Assembly: GCA_040507245.1 (NCBI GenBank)
Contig: JBEVVH010000127.1
Span: forward strand, 1-10,265
DNA length: 10,265 bases
From: Thiodiazotropha sp040507245
GTDB lineage: Bacteria > Pseudomonadota > Gammaproteobacteria > Chromatiales > Chromatiaceae
Direction of reading: 5' to 3'
In this document: in pieces, positions 1 through 7,611 of the stretch
How the letters are laid out: every line of letters starts with the position of its first letter
Position numbering within the stretch: position 1 is the first letter of the stretch
Notes under the pieces: generated by a model
The model's input: the letters and a program-made list of their open reading frames with translations, nothing else
Databases searched by the model: none
What the model was told of the DNA's origin: nothing
Translations under genes and position numbers: made by a program

Positions 1-49
1 GCGCCTACGGCTCGTCGGGTTTCCAGTATCGCCTCGCGACTACCGGGGA

Positions 50-529
50 CTACCAGCCTTCGCTTCGCTTTCCCTGGCTGGCAGCGAGGGATTTGGCAGG
101 TTTCCCACACAGATACGACGAAGCCGGATCCACCATGAAACGTCCCGCCATGGCGGTACGCCCCAGCAGCATGCGAAATTTCATGGAATCCCGGTTGGTC
201 AAAGTCATCTCGATCGGCCAGTGTACTTTCCCCAACTGGGCATAGGTCTCGATCACATAGCGCTTTTCCTGATGCCCACCAGAATCCGAGACCACTCGCT
301 CATCGATGACCTCGGCCGTACACCAAAGCTCGAACTCAGTATTTTTCTGCAACGGATGAATACCAAATCGTATCAGGGATTTTTCGCCTTCTGTATAGGT
401 CTCCAGGGCGAAGGCATGCAAGGCCGAGGTGCGAGCGCCGGTATCGATCTTGGCTTTGATGTGGTGAATGCCCAGTTCCGGCAGGCTGACCCATTCTCGC
501 CAACCGATTTTTTCAAGTTTATCTTTCAT
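50..529 (-). CDS. RimB-like retropepsin-family protease (Pfam 'ATP-dependent zinc protease', PF05618)
   Basis: This is a 159-residue cytoplasmic protein with no signal peptide or membrane segment. It matches the family annotated as ATP-dependent zinc protease or RimB: the N-terminal GWREWVSLPELGI block (residues 9-21) leads into IKAKIDTGARTSALHA (24-39), and MLLGRTAM (120-127) and FMVDPASSYL (131-140) follow. D29-T30-G31 is the aspartic-protease-like DTG motif, and LLGR at 121-124 resembles the hydrophobic-G turn of retropepsins. I see no zinc-protease HExxH motif. In Pseudomonas, RimB acts with the glutamate ligase RimK on ribosomal protein S6; no rimK is visible here, but only 49 nt lie downstream. 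The ATG at 529 is directly followed by the conserved N-terminus, although its ribosome-binding site is weak. The last ~17 residues (from K143) go beyond the usual family end and are encoded largely by an inverted repeat. Family assignment is firm; the substrate is inferred. Confidence 0.88.
   Translation of the reverse strand: MKDKLEKIGWREWVSLPELGIHHIKAKIDTGARTSALHAFALETYTEGEKSLIRFGIHPLQKNTEFELWCTAEVIDERVVSDSGGHQEKRYVIETYAQLGKVHWPIEMTLTNRDSMKFRMLLGRTAMAGRFMVDPASSYLCGKPAKSLAASQGKRSEGW
53..90. repeat. Inverted repeat forming the 3' end of the RimB-like gene
   Basis: CCAGCC at 53-58 pairs perfectly with GGCTGG at 76-81 across a 17-nt loop. An overlapping alternative pairs CCTTCGCT (57-64) with AGCGAGGG (83-90), allowing one G-T pair. 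Just outside, the 7-mer GACTACC occurs twice (38-44 and 48-54). The element lies inside the reading frame and encodes the last 12 residues of the protease. It looks like a REP-like palindromic repeat, but a second copy is not present in this window, so dispersal in the genome is only inferred. There is no T-run on either side, so a classic intrinsic terminator is not supported. Confidence 0.4.
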
Positions 530-723
530 TCTGAGGGACTATATATGTGTAATTTACCCATCCAGCATTGACACATCCTACACGACTTGAGTGGATTTTG
601 ACGATACCTATCCAGTGAGCAAATTGCTGAGATCATGGGGTTGCAACAGCATGATCCTGGCACCTGACCGAATGCGACAGATGTGAGAGAATCGGGGCTT
701 TGTGATGTACCTAATAATTTCCC
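530..723. other. Divergent intergenic region between the protease gene and mfd
   Basis: This 194-nt spacer must hold the start signals of two divergent genes. On the minus strand a TATAGT box lies at 543-538, but it ends only 8 nt before the protease ATG and has no good -35 box at 16-18 nt. On the plus strand, TTGACA at 568-573 and TTGACG at 598-603 are good -35-like hexamers, but neither has a convincing -10 partner. The AT-rich TAATAAT at 712-718 is too close to the mfd start to be its -10 and does not resemble a ribosome-binding site. No coding or RNA gene is evident. Confidence 0.45.
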
Positions 724-3700
724 ATGAATCATTCAGCCGACGCTACCCAGTCACCTCTTTCACCCACACTGCCACATACATCAGGGGAACGTCTGCAATG
801 GGGTGGCTTGCACGGATGCAGTGCCTCGCTGGCCATCGCCAATGCTGCGCGCGATTTTTCGGGGCTGATCCTGGTTGTGACGCCAGATATGCAGTCCGCA
901 TCCCGCCTGGAACGGGAATTGGCCTTTTTTCTCAACGATCCGAAGATACCCGTGATCAACTTCCCGGACTGGGAAACCCTGCCATACGATCTGTTCTCCC
1001 CCCTTCCCGAGTTGATTTCGCAGCGCCTGCTGACCCTGAACCGGTTACTCCAGATGAGTCGCGGGCTGCTGGTCACACCGGTCTCCACCCTGATGCAGCG
1101 CCTGCCGCCCAGGGAGTTTCTGGATGCCCACTGCCTGATCGTTGAAACCGGACAGCGATTGAATATCGGGGAGATTCGCCTGCGTCTGGAACAGGGCGGC
1201 TACCAATGCGTATCGCAAGTCTTCTCCCATGGTGAATTTGCAGTGCGCGGATCACTGCTGGACATATTCCCCATGGGCAGCCAGCAACCCTTTCGCATCG
1301 ACCTGTTCGACGATGAAGTCGATACCATTCGCACCTTTGATCCGGAGTCCCAGCGCTCGGATGAAAAAATCCCACGCATCGAACTCCTGCCGGCCCGGGA
1401 ATTCCCACTGGATGAAGCCGGTATCGGACAATTCCGACGCAACTACCGTATGCGGTTCGAGGGGGATCTGCAGAAAAGCCTGATCTACCAGGACGTCTCA
1501 GACGGCCGGGTGCCCAGTGGTCTGGAATACTACCTGCCCCTGTTTTTCGAGCAGACCATGACCCTGTTCGACTACCTGCCGGATCAGCACATGCTGATTC
1601 AGTTCGAGGAGACGCGGGAACAGTCAGGTCGTTTTCTGGAGGATGTGAAGCAGCGCTACGAGGAACGTCGTTACGATATCGAGCGTCCTATACTCCCGCC
1701 GCAGATCCTTTATCTGAGTGAGGATGAACTGGTCGCCCGGATCAAGGAGCGCAATCTGGTCACGATCAGCACCACGGCGGTGGCCTCCCGTGCCAAGGGC
1801 TATGCCGAGCCGGTCAATTACGCAACCCGGGTACCACCGCCGGTGGCCTTTCAGGCGCGCAGCAAAACCCCTGCCCAGGCACTGAAAAGCTTCATCGATG
1901 GCCCTCCGGATCACAAGCGAATCCTGTTCATTGCAGAAGGCGCAGGACGTCGCGAGTTGCTGCAAAGTGCGCTGAGAGACCTGGGCATAGGGGTGAAAGC
2001 AACAAGCACCTGGGAGGATTTTCTACAAGGCGATCAACCACTCGCTCTGTGTGTCGCTCCCCTGGAGCAGGGCCTGTGGCTTGAGGATCCGGGCATCGCC
2101 CTGATCACAGAGACCCAGCTCTATGGTGAGCGGGTGCGTCAGGAACGTCGGCGCCGCAAGGTCAGCCAGGATCCCGACCAGATTGTCCGCAACCTCACCG
2201 AACTGCACATTGGTGCGCCTGTGGTGCATGAAGATCATGGCGTCGGACGTTATCTGGGGTTGCAGACCCTGGAGGTGGGAGGACAAACCACAGAATTTCT
2301 CACCCTCGAGTATGCCAAGGGGGACAAACTCTATGTGCCGGTCTCCTCCCTGCATCTGATCAGCCGCTATGCCGGGGCCTCTCCGGAGCAGGCGCCTCTG
2401 CATCGCCTGGGCGGGGATCAATGGGAAAAGATCAAGCGCAAGGCAGCCAAGCAGATCCGTGATGTCGCTGCCGAACTGCTGGAGATCTACGCCCGCCGTG
2501 CTGCGCGACAGGGTGTCGCTTTTCCATCACCGGATGCGGAATACCAGGCATTCGCCGCCTCTTTTGAATTTGAGGAAACCCCGGATCAACAGCAGACCAT
2601 CGAAGCGGTACTGCAGGACATGACCTCGCCCCAACCGATGGACCGGGTGGTTTGCGGCGATGTGGGATTCGGCAAGACCGAGGTCGCAATGCGTGCCGCA
2701 TTCGTGGCCACCCAGGGGAATCGCCAGGTCGTGGTGCTGGTACCCACCACCCTGCTGGCCCAGCAGCACTACCAGAATTTTTCGGATCGGTTTGCCGACT
2801 GGCCGATCCGGGTAGAGAGCCTGTCCAGGTTCCGCACCGGCAAACAGCAGCAACAGGTGCTCGATGGCCTGGCCGCGGGCAAGATCGACATCGTGGTCGG
2901 TACCCACAAGCTCCTCTCGGAGGGGGTGAAGTTCCATAATCTGGGACTGGTGATCATCGATGAGGAACATCGCTTCGGTGTGCGGCACAAGGAGCGCTTG
3001 AAGGCGTTGCGCAGCGAGGTCGACCTGTTGACCCTGACCGCGACGCCGATTCCCCGCACCCTCAACATGGCGATGTCGGGGATGCGCGATCTCTCCATCA
3101 TCGCCACCCCCCCTGCCCTGCGCCACCCGGTCAAGACCTTCGTCAGCCAGTGGAACGACAACCTGATCCGCGAGGCGATCCAGCGTGAACTCAAGCGCGG
3201 CGGACAGATCTATTTCCTGCACAACGAGGTCAACACCATCGAAAACATGGCGCAGCGTCTGGAAACCCTGATGCCCGGAATGCGCCTGCAGATCGCGCAT
3301 GGTCAGATGCGGGAGCGTCAGCTCGAAGGCATCATGCGCGATTTTTATCATCAGCGTTTCAGCCTGCTGGTGTGCACCACGATCGTGGAGAGCGGTATCG
3401 ACGTGCCCACCGCCAACACCATCATCATCAATCGCGCCGACAAACTGGGACTGGCCCAACTGCACCAGATCCGCGGCCGGGTGGGTCGCTCGCACCACCG
3501 GGCCTATGCCTATCTGCTCGCGCCTCCTCCCGGGAGCATGACCTCTGATGCCAAGAAACGTCTGGAGGCCATCGAATCCCTGGAAGATCTGGGTGCCGGT
3601 TTCACCCTGGCTACCCATGACCTGGAGATCCGCGGCGCCGGGGAATTGCTGGGTGAGGAGCAGAGTGGGCAGATCCACGAAATCGGTTTCTCCCTCTACA

Positions 3701-4209
3701 CCGAACTTCTGGAGCGTGCGGTCAGCGCTTTGAAGTCGGGACGCCAGCCGGAACTGGACCGGCCCCTGGACCACGGCACGGAGATCGAACTCAACATCCC
3801 TGCCCTGTTGCCCGAGGATTATCTGCCGGATGTGCATAGCCGTCTGGTGCTCTACAAGCGTATCGCGAGTGCCAGGGACAGCGGTGAGCTGCGCGAGTTG
3901 CAGGTGGAGATGATCGACCGTTTCGGATTGCTGCCGGAACCCGCGAAGAATCTGTTTGCGATCACCGAGCTGAAGCTCCGGGCACATCCCCTGGGCATCC
4001 GGAAGATCGAAGCGGGACCGAAAGGCGGCCGGCTGCTGTTCGATGAAACGCCGAAATTGGACCCGACCCGGCTGATCATGCTGATTCAGCAACAGCCGCA
4101 AAAATATCGCCTCGAAGGGGGCGACAAACTCCGCTATCTGGTCGCAATGGAGGCCCCTGAGGCACGGGTGAAAAAGATTCATGAACTGCTCGACATCCTG
4201 GTAGACTGA
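724..4209 (+). CDS. mfd: Transcription-repair coupling factor Mfd
   Basis: Mfd is a cytoplasmic DNA translocase. It removes RNA polymerase stalled at DNA lesions and recruits UvrA for nucleotide excision repair. The 1161 residues match the E. coli protein (about 1148) along its whole length. The N-terminal UvrB-like module contains DWETLPYD and GEFAVRGSLLDIFPMGS. A CarD-like RNA-polymerase-interacting domain spans about residues 495-560 (VVHEDHGVGRYLGL, then YVPVSSLHLISRYAG). The RecG-like motor has Walker A GDVGFGKT (645-652), DEEH (746-749), TATPIPRT (772-779) and QIRGRVGR (915-922). The C-terminal D7/TRCF domain follows. The ATG at 724 is the first possible start, since an in-frame TAA lies at 715-717, and the following residues align with E. 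coli Mfd. No Shine-Dalgarno sequence is visible before it. All key motor residues are intact. Confidence 0.98.
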   Translation: MNHSADATQSPLSPTLPHTSGERLQWGGLHGCSASLAIANAARDFSGLILVVTPDMQSASRLERELAFFLNDPKIPVINFPDWETLPYDLFSPLPELISQRLLTLNRLLQMSRGLLVTPVSTLMQRLPPREFLDAHCLIVETGQRLNIGEIRLRLEQGGYQCVSQVFSHGEFAVRGSLLDIFPMGSQQPFRIDLFDDEVDTIRTFDPESQRSDEKIPRIELLPAREFPLDEAGIGQFRRNYRMRFEGDLQKSLIYQDVSDGRVPSGLEYYLPLFFEQTMTLFDYLPDQHMLIQFEETREQSGRFLEDVKQRYEERRYDIERPILPPQILYLSEDELVARIKERNLVTISTTAVASRAKGYAEPVNYATRVPPPVAFQARSKTPAQALKSFIDGPPDHKRILFIAEGAGRRELLQSALRDLGIGVKATSTWEDFLQGDQPLALCVAPLEQGLWLEDPGIALITETQLYGERVRQERRRRKVSQDPDQIVRNLTELHIGAPVVHEDHGVGRYLGLQTLEVGGQTTEFLTLEYAKGDKLYVPVSSLHLISRYAGASPEQAPLHRLGGDQWEKIKRKAAKQIRDVAAELLEIYARRAARQGVAFPSPDAEYQAFAASFEFEETPDQQQTIEAVLQDMTSPQPMDRVVCGDVGFGKTEVAMRAAFVATQGNRQVVVLVPTTLLAQQHYQNFSDRFADWPIRVESLSRFRTGKQQQQVLDGLAAGKIDIVVGTHKLLSEGVKFHNLGLVIIDEEHRFGVRHKERLKALRSEVDLLTLTATPIPRTLNMAMSGMRDLSIIATPPALRHPVKTFVSQWNDNLIREAIQRELKRGGQIYFLHNEVNTIENMAQRLETLMPGMRLQIAHGQMRERQLEGIMRDFYHQRFSLLVCTTIVESGIDVPTANTIIINRADKLGLAQLHQIRGRVGRSHHRAYAYLLAPPPGSMTSDAKKRLEAIESLEDLGAGFTLATHDLEIRGAGELLGEEQSGQIHEIGFSLYTELLERAVSALKSGRQPELDRPLDHGTEIELNIPALLPEDYLPDVHSRLVLYKRIASARDSGELRELQVEMIDRFGLLPEPAKNLFAITELKLRAHPLGIRKIEAGPKGGRLLFDETPKLDPTRLIMLIQQQPQKYRLEGGDKLRYLVAMEAPEARVKKIHELLDILVD

Positions 4210-4257
4210 ATGGATGTTTACGCGGAATCGCCCATTTTCCAGGTTGACTGCATGGCA

Positions 4258-4378
4258 ACCCGTCGGGCGAAGAAACAGGTATTTAGAAGTCGGGTAGCCA
4301 CAGGATTACACCACGCCTGCCCGCGCATTCAGTGGCGTCACAAGCCATAGCCTGTGCGGAGCGATTGGAAACCCGACT
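4258..4378 (+). ncRNA. Possible structured leader in the mfd–csiV spacer
   Basis: The 198-nt gap between mfd and csiV (4210-4407) contains no reading frame worth calling, but it can fold. AGTCGGGT (4288-4295) is a perfect complement of ACCCGACT (4371-4378). Nested inside, CACAGG (4299-4304) pairs with CCTGTG (4351-4356), and ACGCC (4313-4317) can pair with GGCGT further in. A further ACCCG at 4258-4262 could compete for CGGGT (4291-4295), giving two mutually exclusive folds. The outer stem ends 29 nt before the csiV ATG. I recognise no known riboswitch or small-RNA family. The pairings are seen in the sequence; any regulatory role is inference, and short stems like these can occur by chance. 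Confidence 0.28.
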
Positions 4379-4407
4379 GAACACGGTCTTGAGAAGCAGG
4401 TAGCGCA

Positions 4408-5124
4408 ATGACACGAACTCGACTCCTCTTGTGGTTAATTCTCATCCTGCCTGGCCTGGCCGCAGCACAGGACGATGCGGGGGATGCACCCTGGTACCAG
4501 TTCGAGGTTCTGGTTTTTCAGCGCATCGCAGCGGGTGCGGGATCCACTGAACACTGGCCCATGGATCCTGGCGAGCCATCGCAGGACGGGGCAGTCTACC
4601 TGTCCAGGGGATCCGCGGTGGTCAACGACCAGGCAATTCCCTTCGTTCAGCTGCCGGCAGAGGATCAACAGTTGGCAGATACCTGGCAAACCCTGCGCAG
4701 GTCCAGGGACTACCGGCCGCTCTATCTAATGGCCTGGCGCCAACCGGTCCACGCACCGGAGCAGGCCGAGCCGGTCTACTTCAGTCTGGCGTCGGATGAC
4801 GGCAGTGGACTGCCCAAGCTGGAAGGCCGGGTGAGTTTCGGACTGAAAAGATACCTGCACATGGAAGCGGATATTCTGTTGCGTCTGCCTGCCGAGTATG
4901 AGGCGGGCGCTCAGCAGGGTCTGACCTACCCGCCGGCATATCAGGGGTACCGGATGCAGGAGACGCGCCGGATGCGCAGCGGCCAGCTGAACTATCTCGA
5001 CCACCCGGTTCTGGGCATCATCGCAGTGGCCGAACGCTATGAGATACCGGTCATCGAGCCGGTCCCCACCGTGGATCCCGCACCTGAAGTGCCTGCCCAG
5101 GAGAACATTCCGTCACCCAATTGA
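4408..5124 (+). CDS. csiV: CsiV-family periplasmic peptidoglycan-binding protein (PF10972)
   Basis: This 238-residue exported protein begins with a signal peptide: basic start MTRTR, hydrophobic core at 6-17, and a likely signal peptidase I site after LAAA at residue 20. The mature part carries the family pattern: WYQFEVLVFQR (29-39), the DYRPLYLMAWRQP block (101-113), and LEGRVSFGLKRYLH (138-151). The C-terminal ~25 residues are rich in Pro and Glu and look disordered. In Vibrio cholerae, CsiV binds peptidoglycan and supports LpoA/PBP1A-dependent cell-wall synthesis in the periplasm. Neither lpoA nor a PBP gene is in view. From general recall, this family often lies next to mfd in gammaproteobacteria, which strengthens the call. 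The ATG is preceded by only a weak AGG element at about 4398. The gene converges on the MCE operon with 62 nt between. Confidence 0.85.
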   Translation: MTRTRLLLWLILILPGLAAAQDDAGDAPWYQFEVLVFQRIAAGAGSTEHWPMDPGEPSQDGAVYLSRGSAVVNDQAIPFVQLPAEDQQLADTWQTLRRSRDYRPLYLMAWRQPVHAPEQAEPVYFSLASDDGSGLPKLEGRVSFGLKRYLHMEADILLRLPAEYEAGAQQGLTYPPAYQGYRMQETRRMRSGQLNYLDHPVLGIIAVAERYEIPVIEPVPTVDPAPEVPAQENIPSPN

Positions 5125-5186
5125 CGAGGCGGTCAATGCACGCTCAGCAGGGCAATCCCGTATTGCGGGCAACCCGGTGGAGTCTC
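5125..5186. other. Short convergent spacer with weak hairpin
   Basis: The stop codons of csiV (plus) and the PqiC-like gene (minus) face each other across 62 nt. CCCG at 5157-5160 pairs with CGGG at 5166-5169 around a 5-nt loop. Neither strand has a T-run after the stem, so it could slow both polymerases, but it is not a convincing intrinsic terminator. Confidence 0.25.
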
Positions 5187-5801
5187 CTATAACGGGGCGA
5201 TTTCACCTTGAATGCGTTGCGCAGCCATCCGGGCCCAACGATCAACACTGCGCTTGGCGGCGCTGACAACCGCATCGATATCCGAACCCTGCAACGGCTC
5301 CTCGAAACTGACCCGCTGCAGAATCACCAGATTGCGGGTTGTCTCACGAATCACGCTCCAGGTGCCTCGCACGATGATCCGGTCTTCCACCCAGTCAAAC
5401 TGCTGGATCATCAAACTGAGCCGATAGTCGGGCTGCAGGTTGCCGGGCCAGGGGGCGGTAATGACCTGCCGATCAGGCAGGGCCTGCTGCAATGACTCGC
5501 CCAAAGTGACTCTCAGATTATCCTGAAACGATCCCGCCCACTGGTCGAACTCGTGAAGTTTCAAGCGGTGTTCAGTGAGACGCTGGACAATCTGCGGACG
5601 ATCCAGATAGGCCGCAACAGAGACCTGATCCACACCGATCATGAGCCGCTTCGACTCAGGCAGCAGATCCTGGGACTGCACGCCGGGTACCGCGTTGTCC
5701 ATGCGGTAAAACCGGGTGGGTTGGGAGGGACTGGCACAGCCTGCCAGGAGAATCACAAGCAGCGACAGGGCAAGCCCGTGGATGTGTTGAGATGGTTTCA
5801 T
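5187..5801 (-). CDS. ABC-type transport auxiliary lipoprotein, PqiC/YmbA family (PF03886)
   Basis: This 204-residue predicted lipoprotein is the last gene of the four-gene MCE operon. The signal peptide ends in a clear lipobox, LLAGC, with the lipidated Cys at residue 22. Residues 23-24 are Ala-Ser, with no Asp at the +2 position, so sorting to the outer membrane is expected. The mature protein begins SPSQPTRFYRMDN, matching the family's opening 'xxxYxL' strand. It continues with a predicted strand-helix fold, including VSVAAYLDRPQIVQRL and a WAGSFQDNLRVTLGESL region, and ends in a helix. In E. coli, PqiC is the outer-membrane partner of the MCE protein PqiB. The ATG lies 3 nt after the stop of the MCE gene, and its weak GGGG element falls inside that gene, so translation is probably coupled. 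The family call is firm; the partnership with the neighbouring MCE protein is inferred from operon position. Confidence 0.87.
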   Translation of the reverse strand: MKPSQHIHGLALSLLVILLAGCASPSQPTRFYRMDNAVPGVQSQDLLPESKRLMIGVDQVSVAAYLDRPQIVQRLTEHRLKLHEFDQWAGSFQDNLRVTLGESLQQALPDRQVITAPWPGNLQPDYRLSLMIQQFDWVEDRIIVRGTWSVIRETTRNLVILQRVSFEEPLQGSDIDAVVSAAKRSVDRWARMAAQRIQGEIAPL

Positions 5802-5804
5802 CGG

Positions 5805-6815
5805 TTACTGTTTACCCCTGATCAGTGCTTCGGGATGGCGCTCCAGATACTCGGACATGATACGGATGGAGCGCGCTGCGGCGCCCAGTTCCCGCAGTGC
5901 CGCTTTCATCTGTTGCACCACTTCGGAATCCTCTTTGAGCAACTGATTCGCGGAATTCGCAACATCACCCACCTGGCGGAAGGTCTGGTCACCGCTGGCC
6001 AGGGTTTTATCCCAGTTATCGAAAGCCCTGGCGAGATCCGTCTCCATCCCGGCGATCAGCGCCTGAGTCTGCACGGCAGTCTGGCGGATTTCATTCAGGC
6101 TCAGTTGAGCCTGTTTCAGAGTCAGGCTGCTGTTCTCGAGAATCTGCGGAGCCTGCTGATTCAGCACTTCGGTAACGCTGTCGAGACGATCGGCAATGCG
6201 AATCATGGCACCGATAAAGCGTTTGAAATCCCCCTGCTCCGCCAATTGATCTATGTTATCAAGCATTTCCGAGAGGCGACGGGTGATGCGCTCGATGGGT
6301 AACTGCTCGATCGCGGTTGCTATTTTCTCCATTCCCGACTGAACCGTGGGAATCTCCGGATAGGGTTCGTTGGTGTCTACCAGGCGGATCGGGGTATTCG
6401 GCTGAAAATCGAGTTCGATCTCCAGTTTGCCCGTCACCAGGCTCTGCAGGTTGAGGCGGGCGCGCAAACCCTGCTGGATCAGGTCTTTCAGGTCCAGCTT
6501 GCCCACTTCGTCGGTCATCACACCATCGACCTTAACCCGTTCATCCTCGATGCCGATAATGACCGGAATGCGAAAGGTCTGGGTATCCCTCGAGTAGGTG
6601 ATCGACATGCGTTCAACCTGACCGACTTTGACGCCTCGAAAGTTGACCGGCGACCCCACCTGGAGGCCTTTCACATCACCCTCGAAATAGACGATGAAAC
6701 GGGTTGCCTCATGGGAGAGTTTGCTGCCGGAAAACAGGAATATCACCCCCAGGCCCAGCACCAGACTCGCCAGCACGAAAGATCCTATGAGTGTCGGACT
6801 GACCTTGGATGGCAT
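5805..6815 (-). CDS. MCE-domain (MlaD-type) lipid-transport protein
   Basis: This 336-residue inner-membrane-anchored periplasmic protein binds lipid and would attach to the MlaE-type permease encoded upstream. A single N-terminal transmembrane helix spans about residues 9-29. One MCE domain follows (about 37-115) with the family signature GLQVGSPVNFRGVKVGQV (50-67). From about residue 150 to 320 the protein is predicted helical and rich in Gln, Leu, Ala and Glu, compatible with coiled coil. It ends with ERHPEALIRGKQ. The start was set at 6815 (MPSKVSP), not at the longer in-frame start at 6911, because GAGGGAGGA at 6834-6826 is a strong Shine-Dalgarno sequence 10 nt upstream and because the membrane helix then sits at the N-terminus. 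The extra 32 upstream residues would lie inside the ATPase gene in another frame. E. coli MlaD is only about 183 residues, so the tail is long for an MlaD. Confidence 0.92.
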   Translation of the reverse strand: MPSKVSPTLIGSFVLASLVLGLGVIFLFSGSKLSHEATRFIVYFEGDVKGLQVGSPVNFRGVKVGQVERMSITYSRDTQTFRIPVIIGIEDERVKVDGVMTDEVGKLDLKDLIQQGLRARLNLQSLVTGKLEIELDFQPNTPIRLVDTNEPYPEIPTVQSGMEKIATAIEQLPIERITRRLSEMLDNIDQLAEQGDFKRFIGAMIRIADRLDSVTEVLNQQAPQILENSSLTLKQAQLSLNEIRQTAVQTQALIAGMETDLARAFDNWDKTLASGDQTFRQVGDVANSANQLLKEDSEVVQQMKAALRELGAAARSIRIMSEYLERHPEALIRGKQ

Positions 6816-6822
6816 ACTGATC

Positions 6823-7611
6823 TTATCCTCCCTCTTCACCGCGGGAGAGAAATTCCCGCACCTTGGGATCCCGGGAACTATCCCGCAACTCCCGTGGATT
6901 TCCCTGTGCAATCAGAGTTTTCGTCTCTGGATCCAGGAAAATGGCATCATGCCCTATGGCAAAGATACTTGCCAATTCATGGGTCACCACGACGATGGTC
7001 GTACCCAGGCTTTCGCTCAATTCGAGGATCAGGTCGTCGAGACGTTTCGCACTCACCGGATCAAGTCCGGCGGAGGGTTCGTCGAAGAACAGCAGTTCCG
7101 GATCCAGGGCCATGGCCCGGGCCAGTCCCGCACGTTTCTGCATGCCCCCACTGATTTCCGACGGATAGTAACGTTCGAAACCCTTCAGTCCCACCAGGCT
7201 GAGCTTGAAGGAGACGAGTTCCTGTATCTCGGATGCCGACAGCCGGGTGTAGGTCTGCAGTGGCAAGGCCACATTTTCCGCCAGAGTCATGTGGGTCCAC
7301 AGCGCCCCACTCTGGTAGAGCACTCCCATGCGACGCATGATCCGTTGCCGCCCGGTGCTGTCTAGATCCCAAAACGACTCACCCTCGTAAATAACATTTC
7401 CCTGGGCCGGACGCTTCAGGCCGATCAGGTGCCGCAGCAAGGTACTCTTGCCGCACCCGCTGCCCCCCATGATGATGAAGACATCCCCCCGGCGGATGCT
7501 GAAGTTCAGATCCCGCTGGATGACACGGGAACCGTATGCCATGGTCAACCCCTGAACCTCGATATGGGTCTCGCTGATGCGGGAAGGGTCCTGTCGCGGA
7601 TTCAGGTTCAT
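6823..7611 (-). CDS. MlaF-like ABC transporter ATPase
   Basis: This 262-residue cytoplasmic ATPase powers the MlaE-type permease. All ABC motifs are intact: Walker A GGSGCGKST (49-57), Q-loop Gln at 100 in VLYQSGALW, signature SGGMQKR (154-160), Walker B LLFFDEP (173-179), D-loop SAGLDP (180-185) and H-switch His 211 in VVTHEL. The LYQSGALW and SGGMQKRAGLARA wording is typical of the MlaF/Ttg2A branch, which drives lipid movement with MCE proteins, rather than of small-solute importers. The ATG at 7611 overlaps the stop of the permease gene by one base (TGATG), indicating translational coupling. The stop falls 7 nt before the MCE start. The direction of lipid movement cannot be told from sequence. 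Confidence 0.95.
   Translation of the reverse strand: MNLNPRQDPSRISETHIEVQGLTMAYGSRVIQRDLNFSIRRGDVFIIMGGSGCGKSTLLRHLIGLKRPAQGNVIYEGESFWDLDSTGRQRIMRRMGVLYQSGALWTHMTLAENVALPLQTYTRLSASEIQELVSFKLSLVGLKGFERYYPSEISGGMQKRAGLARAMALDPELLFFDEPSAGLDPVSAKRLDDLILELSESLGTTIVVVTHELASIFAIGHDAIFLDPETKTLIAQGNPRELRDSSRDPKVREFLSRGEEGG
6826..6834 (-). promoter_or_regulatory. Ribosome-binding site of the MCE gene
   Basis: On the minus strand this reads GAGGGAGGA and overlaps the last codons and stop of the ATPase gene (Glu-Gly-Gly-stop). It sits 10 nt before the ATG at 6815 and decides that start over the longer upstream one. The overlap implies that translation of the MCE protein is coupled to that of the ATPase. 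Confidence 0.8.

Noticed and set aside
568..603. TTGACA and TTGACG as -35 boxes of an mfd promoter
   Set aside because: No acceptable -10 hexamer lies 16-18 nt downstream of either.
2527..4182. A 551-codon open frame on the minus strand inside mfd
   Set aside because: It lies wholly antisense to a clearly conserved mfd and has no recognisable domain. Strong third-position GC bias in mfd explains the lack of stops.
4288..4378. A tRNA or cobalamin-type riboswitch in the mfd–csiV spacer
   Set aside because: There is no T-arm or anticodon arm geometry, and no conserved B12-box sequence. Only the generic stems are supported.
5157..5169. Bidirectional intrinsic terminator between csiV and the MCE operon
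   Set aside because: The stem has only 4 bp and there is no T-run on either strand.
5553..6302. A 249-codon plus-strand open frame over the MCE and lipoprotein genes
   Set aside because: It is antisense to two recognisable proteins, spans their junction and shows no domain.
6816..6911. Longer start for the MCE protein at 6911
   Set aside because: It would overlap the ATPase coding region by almost 90 nt and put 32 polar residues before the membrane helix, while the strong ribosome-binding site at 6826-6834 points to 6815.
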